The translations under genes were made by a program, and so were the position numbers. The notes under the pieces were generated by a model, which saw only the letters and a program-made list of their open reading frames with translations, did no database searches and was not told the origin of the DNA. Source: RGIG9115 sp045649825 (GTDB taxonomy: Bacteria; Bacillota; Clostridia; UBA1381). From it: 64,000 nucleotides of DNA. The DNA lies in NCBI GenBank assembly GCA_045649825.1, contig JAZRQO010000027.1, positions 57,434 through 121,433 of the forward strand, written 5' to 3'. Of the stretch, positions 43,723-51,074 are shown in pieces (position 1 is the stretch's first letter; every line of letters begins with the position of its first letter).

Positions 43723-44682
43723 TTTATCAGCAACATCATCCCATGTGAACTTTTCTAAATCATCATTATCAAAGCTACTTATTTTAGCGCCCGGCTCGGT
43801 TATTGTGCCGGGCTTATTTTTTTTGAAAGCTTCATTTTCAGCCTCTGCAGCCTCTATTGTGCGGATATTCTTAGCACTCCATTCGGAGATGATTTTATCC
43901 ATATAGGGGAAAGAAAGCTTGTTTGTTCTGAGTATACAGTACTCATATGCTAGAGCAATCATCTCTTCACTCATTTCAAGGTCCTCATGCCATTTTTGCA
44001 GATAGTCCTCTTCTATACCTGTAAGGTTTCTGTCACGAATCCCAAATAAAGCCTTAAGACTGTTTTTATAGTTTTTAGTACGTTCCTCCTGAGCAAGGAA
44101 TTTTTCCACTTCTTCCATAGAATTAATCCCTTTACTGTGCCATGCAGTTGCAACGCGTTCTATATACTGCATACTCTTTTTACCTATTGAAACACAGTAT
44201 TCAAGCAGCATAAGAACAACCTCAGGAGAAAAGCCAAGCTCATCATATATCCAGTACAAGGTTTTTGTTTCGGCAGGGCTAATAGGTTTTGAAAGGACCT
44301 CCTGTGCAAGCTGAAGCATTTCAGAAAGCATGGGATTTCCTTCAATTTCGGAAGTTATGTCAGTAACCCCGGAATTTTCTGATGTTATCAAAGGCTCTTC
44401 TTTTACAGTATCATTAAACAACTTTTCATCCGACTGTGATTTGCCTTCTGACACTCCAATCGCACCGCAGCTTTCCCAGAAACGCACCGCCTGATGAACA
44501 TCGCTTTCAAGAAGCTGCAAATCAGCCGCCACTCTTGCAAGATCTATTTCTCTATTCTTTGCACAAAGCATAAGAATATAAGTATATACCTTAATAAACG
44601 TAGCATTGGTTGAAGGAAAAACCTCTTCAACCAATTTTACGGGCAATACTATATAATCGTTTTTAATTGATATTTTAGGCAT
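43714..44682 (-). CDS. DnaD domain protein
   Basis: A 322-residue replication-restart type protein. It has an N-terminal winged-helix-like region (about 1-80) and two DnaD_B repeats. The repeats are at ~128-200 (ISPAETKTLYWIYDELGFSPEVVLMLLEYC and the IERVATAWHSKGI end) and ~215-290 (LTGIEEDYLQKWHEDLEMSEEMIALAYEYC and MDKIISEWSAKNI end). In Firmicutes DnaD helps load DnaB/DnaC on DNA. The spacing to cyclophilin is 15 bp, so it is cotranscribed with ppi and probably gyrA. Confidence 0.88.
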   Translation of the reverse strand: MPKISIKNDYIVLPVKLVEEVFPSTNATFIKVYTYILMLCAKNREIDLARVAADLQLLESDVHQAVRFWESCGAIGVSEGKSQSDEKLFNDTVKEEPLITSENSGVTDITSEIEGNPMLSEMLQLAQEVLSKPISPAETKTLYWIYDELGFSPEVVLMLLEYCVSIGKKSMQYIERVATAWHSKGINSMEEVEKFLAQEERTKNYKNSLKALFGIRDRNLTGIEEDYLQKWHEDLEMSEEMIALAYEYCILRTNKLSFPYMDKIISEWSAKNIRTIEAAEAENEAFKKNKPGTITEPGAKISSFDNDDLEKFTWDDVADKSE

Positions 44683-44697
44683 AGCCGTTACCTCTTT

Positions 44698-45180
44698 TTA
44701 AGCAAGACGAATTGTTTTGATTATGCAATCACTAAGAGGTCTGTCAGAGAAGTCTGTTCTTTCGTCTGCAATAGCGTCAACAACATCCATACCGTCTGTT
44801 ACCTGACCGAATGCTGCATATTGACCATCCAAGTGAGGTGCATCCATATGCATAATAAAGAACTGGCTTGATGCTGAATCGGGAATCATTGTACGCGCCA
44901 TAGAAAGTACACCTCTTACGTGAAGGAGCTTATTCTGAACACCGTTCGAAGCAAACTCACCCTTTATAGAAGATGTGTGCTTCTGATTACCATTTACGTC
45001 AAGACCGCCGCCCTGAATCATAAAGCCTTTGATTACACGATGGAATATAAGTCCGTCAAAAAAGTTTTCGCCTATAAGCTTAACAAAGTTTTCAACGGTT
45101 ATGGGAGCAATTTCGGGATAAAGCTCCGCTTTAATTATGCCTTTATTTTCTACTTCGATTTCTATATTGATTTTTTCCAT
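44698..45180 (-). CDS. Cyclophilin-type peptidyl-prolyl isomerase
   Basis: A 160-residue cytosolic cyclophilin, no signal peptide. FDGLIFHRVIKGFMIQGGGLDVNG (about 42-65) holds the catalytic His/Arg, and LSMARTMIPDSASSQFFIMHMDAPHLDGQYAAFGQV is the second conserved block (about 92-127). It catalyses cis-trans isomerisation of Xaa-Pro bonds. It lies 3 bp downstream of gyrA and 15 bp upstream of dnaD on the minus strand. Confidence 0.95.
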   Translation of the reverse strand: MEKINIEIEVENKGIIKAELYPEIAPITVENFVKLIGENFFDGLIFHRVIKGFMIQGGGLDVNGNQKHTSSIKGEFASNGVQNKLLHVRGVLSMARTMIPDSASSQFFIMHMDAPHLDGQYAAFGQVTDGMDVVDAIADERTDFSDRPLSDCIIKTIRLA

Positions 45181-45183
45181 TTA

Positions 45184-47745
45184 TTATTCCTCACTTTCAG
45201 TTTCAGAAGAAACATCCTCCTGAATATCCTGCTCCGTATCGTCTTCAGGTTCAGCTATCGCTTCATTATCGGGAGTTTCAGTTTTCTCACCGTCGTCATA
45301 GCCTGTAATCGCCATACCAACAACCGCAACATCATCCGCAAGCCTCATAAGACGAACACCCTGGGTGTTTCTTCCGATTGTGCTGATTTCATTTGCGTGC
45401 ATTCTGATAACCACACCGTCAGAGGTAATAAGAAGCATATCGTTTTCGTCAGTTACTCCCGTCATACCCACAAGAGCACCCGTTTTATCGGTTATTTTAT
45501 AAGTTTTAACGCCCATACCGCCGCGGCTCTGAGCCTTATATTCAGCAAAATCTGTCTTTTTACCATAGCCTTTTTCAGTTACAACAAGGCACTTAGCGTC
45601 ATCTGTTATAACCGCACCGCCAACAACATAGTCGTCACCTTTAAGGCGTATTCCGCGCACACCACGTGCTGTTCTTCCAACACCTCTCACATCATTTTCC
45701 TTAAAGCGGATAGCCATACCGTTATGAGTTGTGAGCATTATGTCGTTATCTGCTTCAGACACAAGAACGTCAATTAGAACATCATCCTCATCAAGGTTTA
45801 TGGCACGAAGTCCTACTTTACGTATTTTTGAATAATCAGTGAGGCAGGTTTTCTTTACAACACCCTTACGTGTAATAAATACAAGGTCTTTGTAGCTTGT
45901 AAATTCTCTGATGGGTATAATCGCAGTTACCTTTTCATCAGCTTCAAGCGGGAGAAGATTAACAATAGCTGTTCCCTTGGCAGTTCTTCCCGCTTCGGGA
46001 ATCTGATAACCCTTAAGACGGTATACGACACCTCTAGTGGTAAAGAACATAATATGGTCATGAGTTGAGGTACTGAACATATTTTCCACGTAGTCCTCTT
46101 CCCTTGTGGACATACCGAATATACCTCTTCCGCCACGGTGCTGAGACCTGTATGTGTCAACAGGCACTCTTTTTATATATCCGTTGTGGGACATTGTAAG
46201 AACTACATCTTCTTCTTCGATTAAATCCTCGTCTTCAATTTCATCAGTTACCATAGTTATTTCGGAACGTCTTTCGTCACCGAACTTGTCCTTCATAGCT
46301 ATAAGGTCATTCTTAACGATTTCAAGAACCTTTGCTTCGTCACCGAGGATAGCTGTGTATTCCTCAATCTTTGCCATTGTTTCGGCATAATCTTCCTCGA
46401 TTTTATTTCTTTCAAGACCTGACAAACGTCCAAGCTGCATCTGAACGATAGCAGTAGCCTGCACTTCTGAAAGACCGAAACGCTCAATAAGATTTGCTTT
46501 AGAATCTGCTATGCTCTGTGATGAACGAATTATGCTGATAACCTCATCAATATAGTCGATAGCAACCTTATAACCTTCGAGCAAATGAGCATGTTCTTTA
46601 GCTTTTTTAAGGTCGAACTGAACACGACGTCTGATTACGTCCTCCTGATGAGTGATATATGCATCAATCATTTCACGAAGGTTAAGGCACTTAGGCTGAC
46701 CATCAACAAGAGCTACAAATATCACACCGAATGTTTCCTGCATTGGAGTGAGCTTATAAAGATTATTAAGCACTACATTGGCATTTGCATCTTTTTTAAG
46801 CTCAATAATAAGATTGATATTTGTATCAGACTCGTCACGGGTTGAAGAAATACCTTCAATCCTGCCGTCCCGCGCAAGCTCGTTTATCTGAGTTTCGAGC
46901 TTTGCCTTATTTACCTGATAAGGAAGCTCGGTAACAACTATTCTGCTTCTGCCGTTATACTCTTCGATTTCAGCCTTGGCACGCATAATAACTCTGCCGC
47001 GGCCTGTTGAATAAGCCTTTCTTATTCCGCTTCTGCCCATAATAAGACCGCCCGTGGGGAAATCGGGACCCTGGATATGAGTCATAAGCTCATCAAGGGT
47101 AATGTAGGGGTCGTCAATAACTGCAACAATACCGTCTACAACCTCGCAAAGATTATGAGGCGGGATATTAGTTGCCATACCAACGGCAATACCGCTGGAG
47201 CCATTAACAAGAAGGTTTGGGAAACGTGACGGAAGCACGCTTGGCTCTTTTAGTTTATCATCATAGTTGGAAACAAAATCAACAGTTTCCTTCTCAATGT
47301 CGCTTAGCATATGCGCTGCAATCTTCGACATTTTGGCTTCTGTGTATCGGTATGCTGCAGGAGGGTCGCCATCTATCGAACCAAAGTTACCTTTACCCTG
47401 AACAAGGGGGTATCTAAGTGAGAAATCCTGAGCAAGACGTACCATTGCCATGTAAACAGAACTGTCGCCATGGGGATGATATTTACCGAGCACGTCACCT
47501 ACTGTAGCTGCTGATTTTCTGAAATCTGCCTCATAGAGAAGATTTGATTCATACATATCGTAAAGGATACGTCTGTGTACCGGCTTCATACCGTCCCTGA
47601 CATCAGGCAAAGCACGGCTGACTATAACGCTCATAGCATAGTCAATATAGGATTTTTTCATTTCGTTATTAAGCTCAACATCAATAACCTTTGAATTCTC
47701 AATGGCTTCCATATCGAACATTTTTTCGGCCTTTTTACGCGCCAT
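45184..47745 (-). CDS. gyrA: DNA gyrase subunit A
   Basis: An 853-residue type IIA topoisomerase subunit with breakage-reunion domain and C-terminal beta-pinwheel. The active-site Tyr is in AYRYTEAKMS (about Tyr134). QHRGGRG is the GyrA box, which distinguishes GyrA from ParC. The quinolone-resistance region reads HPHGDSSVYMAMVRLAQ (about residues 90-107). Ser95 and Met99 correspond to E. coli Ser83 and Asp87, and the Met is unusual. The C-terminal ~40 residues form a long acidic tail (EAIAEPEDDTEQDIQ). It is followed by cyclophilin and dnaD. A promoter precedes it at 47794-47822. Confidence 0.96.
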   Translation of the reverse strand: MARKKAEKMFDMEAIENSKVIDVELNNEMKKSYIDYAMSVIVSRALPDVRDGMKPVHRRILYDMYESNLLYEADFRKSAATVGDVLGKYHPHGDSSVYMAMVRLAQDFSLRYPLVQGKGNFGSIDGDPPAAYRYTEAKMSKIAAHMLSDIEKETVDFVSNYDDKLKEPSVLPSRFPNLLVNGSSGIAVGMATNIPPHNLCEVVDGIVAVIDDPYITLDELMTHIQGPDFPTGGLIMGRSGIRKAYSTGRGRVIMRAKAEIEEYNGRSRIVVTELPYQVNKAKLETQINELARDGRIEGISSTRDESDTNINLIIELKKDANANVVLNNLYKLTPMQETFGVIFVALVDGQPKCLNLREMIDAYITHQEDVIRRRVQFDLKKAKEHAHLLEGYKVAIDYIDEVISIIRSSQSIADSKANLIERFGLSEVQATAIVQMQLGRLSGLERNKIEEDYAETMAKIEEYTAILGDEAKVLEIVKNDLIAMKDKFGDERRSEITMVTDEIEDEDLIEEEDVVLTMSHNGYIKRVPVDTYRSQHRGGRGIFGMSTREEDYVENMFSTSTHDHIMFFTTRGVVYRLKGYQIPEAGRTAKGTAIVNLLPLEADEKVTAIIPIREFTSYKDLVFITRKGVVKKTCLTDYSKIRKVGLRAINLDEDDVLIDVLVSEADNDIMLTTHNGMAIRFKENDVRGVGRTARGVRGIRLKGDDYVVGGAVITDDAKCLVVTEKGYGKKTDFAEYKAQSRGGMGVKTYKITDKTGALVGMTGVTDENDMLLITSDGVVIRMHANEISTIGRNTQGVRLMRLADDVAVVGMAITGYDDGEKTETPDNEAIAEPEDDTEQDIQEDVSSETESEE

Positions 47746-47793
47746 TTATATTCACTCCAGTACAAAAGTTTTTATACAAAAATACTTGAATTC

Positions 47794-47822
47794 ATTATAC
47801 CACAAATTGCCGATAAAAGCAA
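47794..47822 (-). promoter_or_regulatory. Promoter of gyrA
   Basis: Minus strand TTGCTT (47822-47817), 17-bp spacer, TATAAT (47799-47794). The start codon is 49 nt away. Confidence 0.7.
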
Positions 47823-47838
47823 GCTTTTTTCTGCATTT

Positions 47839-48315
47839 TTATCTTTTTTTAAGCAAGGTTACCGCAGTGGCGGAAATACCCACTCCTTCGCCCTCAAAAC
47901 CAAGCTTTTCTGTGGTTGTTGCCTTAACGCTTATGGCTTCTATTCCGCATCCGCAAGCCTCGGCAATGTTTTGACGCATTTGCTGAATATAGGGGGAAAG
48001 TTTTGGTTTTTGCGCAACAATGGTTACATCAATATTCGCCGGCTCGTAGCCTCTATCATGCACAAGCTCTGCAACATTCTGAAGGAGAAGCATACTTGAT
48101 ATTCCTTTATATCGCTCGTCAGAATCAGGAAAATGCTTACCTATATCTCCAAGTGCAAGAGCACCAAGAAGCGCATCACTTACAGCGTGAAGCGCTACAT
48201 CCGCATCAGAATGTCCCAGCAGACCTTTTTCATAGGGAATATCCACTCCACATAAAATCAGCTCTCTTCCTTCCACAAGTCTGTGAACATCATATCCGTG
48301 TCCGATTCTGAACAT
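47839..48315 (-). CDS. ispF: 2-C-methyl-D-erythritol 2,4-cyclodiphosphate synthase
   Basis: A 158-residue trimeric enzyme of the MEP isoprenoid pathway that forms MEcPP. GHGYDVHRL (about 5-13; metal ligands Asp and His), GHSDADVALHAVSDALLGALALGDIG (about 33-58) and HFPDSD are conserved, as are the C-terminal KATTTEKLGFEGEGVG residues. ATG at 48315 is used because a TGGAGG site lies 7 nt upstream; the upstream ATG has no clear site. It follows ispD with an intervening hairpin (48331-48363). Confidence 0.96.
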   Translation of the reverse strand: MFRIGHGYDVHRLVEGRELILCGVDIPYEKGLLGHSDADVALHAVSDALLGALALGDIGKHFPDSDERYKGISSMLLLQNVAELVHDRGYEPANIDVTIVAQKPKLSPYIQQMRQNIAEACGCGIEAISVKATTTEKLGFEGEGVGISATAVTLLKKR

Positions 48316-48330
48316 ATACATTTCCTCCAT

Positions 48331-48363
48331 TTTTTAAAAATGCGACACCAAAAGAGTGTCGCA
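48331..48363 (-). terminator. Intercistronic hairpin between ispD and ispF
   Basis: Minus strand TGCGACAC - TCTTTTG - GTGTCGCA followed by TTTTTAAAA. It looks like a weak terminator or attenuator within the carD-ispD-ispF unit. Confidence 0.6.
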
Positions 48364-48373
48364 CTAAATTTTA

Positions 48374-49045
48374 TTATGAATTTACTCGATATTTTAGCAC
48401 TGCTTCAGCAATCAAAATATCCTCAGGTGTTGTCAGCTTAATATTAAGAGGACTTCCGTTTACAGCAGTTACAGTTTCGCCTGCCCATTCATACAATCCG
48501 CAATCGTCGGTAACAGAAACCCCTTCATCTTTCGCCTTAATATGAAGCATAAGTAGTTTCTCACGGTTAAAGCCCTGAGGTGTATACACTTTAAAAAGCT
48601 TTTCCCTGTCGACAGTGCTTTCAATCCTGCCGCCGATACACATTTTCATTGTATCTACACATGGAACTCCCACAGCGCCACTTCCTGTTTTTATAACCGT
48701 CTCTGCCACTTTGTCAATTTCTTCAGGAGTTATAAGCGCTCTTGCACCATCGTGAATAAGTACAAATTCAGATTCTGCTGCCGAAACTCCTAAAAATGAA
48801 GACTCCTGACGGGTGTCACCACCGGGAATAACGGAAATTACCTTAGAAAACCCTGAAAGAATTTCTTTGCACTTATTAATATCACCGTTGCCGGTTACAA
48901 CAATTATGCCATCAACCAAGCTGCTTTTTTCAAAAGCTTCCACAGTATGCACAAGCATAGGCTTACCGCACAAGGGTAAAAACACCTTATTCTTCCCTGC
49001 CTTCATCCTGCTGCCCGTACCTGCCGCCATTATAACTGCAACCAA
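48374..49045 (-). CDS. ispD: 2-C-methyl-D-erythritol 4-phosphate cytidylyltransferase
   Basis: About 223 residues. IMAAGTGSRMKAGKNKVFLPLCGKPML (about 5-31) is the nucleotide loop, RALITPEEI and TVDREKLFKVYTPQGF follow, and VTDDCGLYEWAG (about 168-179) carries the catalytic Asp-Asp. IspD couples MEP to CMP. TTG at 49045 is preferred because GGAAGG precedes it by 9 nt and the frame overlaps the upstream stop otherwise. It follows carD with 5 bp and precedes ispF by 58 bp. Confidence 0.95.
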   Translation of the reverse strand: MVAVIMAAGTGSRMKAGKNKVFLPLCGKPMLVHTVEAFEKSSLVDGIIVVTGNGDINKCKEILSGFSKVISVIPGGDTRQESSFLGVSAAESEFVLIHDGARALITPEEIDKVAETVIKTGSGAVGVPCVDTMKMCIGGRIESTVDREKLFKVYTPQGFNREKLLMLHIKAKDEGVSVTDDCGLYEWAGETVTAVNGSPLNIKLTTPEDILIAEAVLKYRVNS

Positions 49046-49050
49046 AATAA

Positions 49051-49560
49051 TCAACCTTCCTTATCGGATATAAGACCGTCAATAATAGTATCCATAATCA
49101 GTTCAATATCTTCGTCGCTCGCGAAGCCACTCATAATAAGCTCACTCACAATAATCTGCTTGGCACTGCCGAGTGCCTTTCTTTCGCTTGTGGAAAGACC
49201 TTTGAGCTTATCACGATACAATAAATCTTTAAGTACATCAAGCACTTTATATATATCACCGGATTTAATTTTACTCATATTCTCACGCTGACGTCTGTTC
49301 CAGTTATCGTCATCATAAAGAGGTTCTGTTTTAAAATATTCGATAACTTTCTTAGCTTCAGCTTTATCAATAACATTTCTTACGCCTATTTCTTCACAGT
49401 TATCCACAGGAATAAGAAGAGTCATATTCCCGGAATAAACTCTCATTACGTAATATTTCTTTTTACAGCCGAGTATTTCCTTTTCTTCAATTGCTTCTAC
49501 AGTTCCCGCACCGTGAAGAGGATATACTATTTTTTCACCGATTGCAAACATCTTCTGCAT
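49051..49560 (-). CDS. CarD-family transcriptional regulator
   Basis: About 169 residues. The N-terminal Tudor-like RNA-polymerase-binding domain reads FAIGEKIVYPLHGAGTVEAIEEKEILG (about 5-31), as in CarD, CdnL and the TRCF RID. YVMRVYSGNMTLLIPVDN (about 35-52) and the helical C-terminus (DGL...LSTSERKALGSAKQIIVSEL) follow. In many bacteria CarD proteins stabilise open complexes at rRNA and other promoters. ATG at 49560 has GAAAGG 4 nt upstream; the ATG at 49590 lies at the promoter-predicted transcription start and is rejected. First gene of carD-ispD-ispF. Confidence 0.92.
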   Translation of the reverse strand: MQKMFAIGEKIVYPLHGAGTVEAIEEKEILGCKKKYYVMRVYSGNMTLLIPVDNCEEIGVRNVIDKAEAKKVIEYFKTEPLYDDDNWNRRQRENMSKIKSGDIYKVLDVLKDLLYRDKLKGLSTSERKALGSAKQIIVSELIMSGFASDEDIELIMDTIIDGLISDKEG

Positions 49561-49601
49561 CCGACCTTTCAGCAGATTAATACTGCTCATAATCTGTTTT
49601 G

Positions 49602-49630
49602 ATTATACCATATTTTGATAAAAAAGTCAA
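49602..49630 (-). promoter_or_regulatory. Promoter of carD-ispD-ispF
   Basis: Minus strand TTGACT (49630-49625), 17-bp spacer, TATAAT (49607-49602). Confidence 0.85.
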
Positions 49631-49732
49631 AGGGATTTTCCTTATTTTTCGCCACTTCTATGATATTGTAATTTTTTGTAGAATTTCAGAGAAAAAATTA
49701 GCTAATTTTACAAATGGAAATTTTTTAAATGC

Positions 49733-49759
49733 ACATTTATGCTTAAAGCGCATATTGTA
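49733..49759 (+). promoter_or_regulatory. Sigma-K-like promoter of the Cys-rich protein
   Basis: AC at 49733-49734, a 16-bp spacer, then CATATTGTA (49751-49759), matching the mother-cell consensus AC-N16/17-CATANNNTA. No convincing housekeeping -35/-10 pair is visible for this gene. Confidence 0.45.
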
Positions 49760-49803
49760 ATACTAACAGCTACGGCTGAATTAAATATGGAAGGAAGATT
49801 ACA

Positions 49804-50628
49804 ATGAGTGAAACCTGCAATAACGACCGCAACTTTAAAGAAGCGGTATGCATACATACAGACAAAGTATACGACAGTTGCCGCGATAAAGACTGCATCG
49901 AAAACATAAGAGTATATCTTACAGCTTGTGGTCAGTCTGTTATCGACAGAGCTATCAGCGTTAAATGCACAAAAGCCGAAATCATCTGGATTTTCACAGA
50001 TGTGGAATCAGTACCGTTCAACAGAGGCTACTATTCTGTAGACCTCAAGTATTTCTTCAAAATCAAGCTTGCAGCATACACAGGTGTAGGCAAGCCCACT
50101 GAGGTCGAAGGCCTTGCCACATTCGAGAAAAAGGTTATACTTTTCGGATCAGAAGGCAATGCAAAAACATTCTCATCACGTTATAAAGAGGATGCATTCG
50201 ACCCTCAGCTCTGGAAAAAAACAAATATGCCTAAAGCTGTGGTTGAGGTTGTTGAACCTATCGCTCTCGGAGCAAAAGTTGTTGACGTGAAAGACCCCTG
50301 CTGCTGTTGCTGTGACGACAATCTCGATATTTCAAGCATACCCGAATCAGTTTGCCGCGTATTTGATGACAATCTCATTCTCGGAGGCGAGGAAAAGAGA
50401 GTTCTTGTATCACTGGGTATATTCTCTATCGTTAAGCTCGAAAGAAGAGTTCAGCTACTCATTCCTTCATACGACTTCTGCATACCCAACAAAGAGTGCG
50501 TTGGCGCAACGGACGACAATCCCTGCGATTTGTTTGAAAGAATCAGCTTCCCCGTTGACGAATTTTTCCCACCCGAAAAATGCGATCTTGATTCGGATAA
50601 TCCCGGATGTAACTGTTGCTGCGACTAA
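49804..50628 (+). CDS. Conserved cysteine-rich protein of unknown function (possible spore protein)
   Basis: A 274-residue protein with 20 cysteines and no signal peptide or membrane helix. Two Cys clusters stand out: CCCCC at 166-170 and CNCCCD at the very end (269-274). Other features are KVYDSCRDKDCIENIRVYLTACGQS (about 21-45), the FNRGYYSVDLKYFFKI block and GLATFEKKVILFGSEGNAKTF (about 103-123). I know it as a conserved hypothetical of sporulating Clostridia, but no domain name or function comes to mind. A sigma-K-like promoter element and a strong GGAAGGAAG site precede it, and a terminator follows. Disulfide cross-linking in the spore coat would fit such a Cys content but is only an inference. 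Confidence 0.75.
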   Translation: MSETCNNDRNFKEAVCIHTDKVYDSCRDKDCIENIRVYLTACGQSVIDRAISVKCTKAEIIWIFTDVESVPFNRGYYSVDLKYFFKIKLAAYTGVGKPTEVEGLATFEKKVILFGSEGNAKTFSSRYKEDAFDPQLWKKTNMPKAVVEVVEPIALGAKVVDVKDPCCCCCDDNLDISSIPESVCRVFDDNLILGGEEKRVLVSLGIFSIVKLERRVQLLIPSYDFCIPNKECVGATDDNPCDLFERISFPVDEFFPPEKCDLDSDNPGCNCCCD

Positions 50629-50639
50629 TATTGATTTCC

Positions 50640-50669
50640 AAAATCCTGTGGGCAACCACAGGATTTTTT
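50640..50669 (+). terminator. Terminator of the Cys-rich protein gene
   Basis: AAATCCTGTGG - GCAA - CCACAGGATTT followed by TTTTGG. Confidence 0.9.
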
Positions 50670-50750
50670 TGGTATTTGATTTTTGAGTAATATATTAAGC
50701 CTGATTTGGAAAAATTATAACCGAAACACAAAAAAAGCGAGGCGATAAAA

Positions 50751-51074
50751 TTGGCTGAAGATTACATTTCAAAAATTCTGGAGAGCGAAGAAAAAGCAAA
50801 GCGTATAATAAACAGCACAACAGAACAAGCAAAAAAATCACATACAGACACAATTGCCCGTGAAAAAGAAGCTTTAAAACGAGAAGAGGAGCAATACAGG
50901 TCAAATGCTTTCAGTTATCTTGCTAAGCTGCAAAAAGATGCGGACGAAGAATTACAAGCACTGGTCCTCACCACCGACGAAATATCAAATAAGATAAAAA
51001 ACACCCTTAACAATCACAAAACTCAAATGATTAATCTGGTTACAGAATATATAACAGGAAAGGCAAAGATGTAG
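50751..51074 (+). CDS. V-type ATPase peripheral-stalk subunit H-like
   Basis: A 107-residue Lys/Glu-rich coiled-coil protein. It is the first gene of the V-type ATPase operon, where E. hirae ntpF and archaeal ahaH (stalk subunit G/H) usually lie. A long amphipathic helix spans residues ~5-100 with ERERE-type charged repeats, for example EESEKAKRIINSTTEQAKK-like segments. TTG at 50751 is supported by a GCGAGG site about 8 nt upstream. It would form the peripheral stalk heterodimer with subunit E. The gene abuts ntpI directly (0 bp). Confidence 0.72.
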   Translation: MAEDYISKILESEEKAKRIINSTTEQAKKSHTDTIAREKEALKREEEQYRSNAFSYLAKLQKDADEELQALVLTTDEISNKIKNTLNNHKTQMINLVTEYITGKAKM

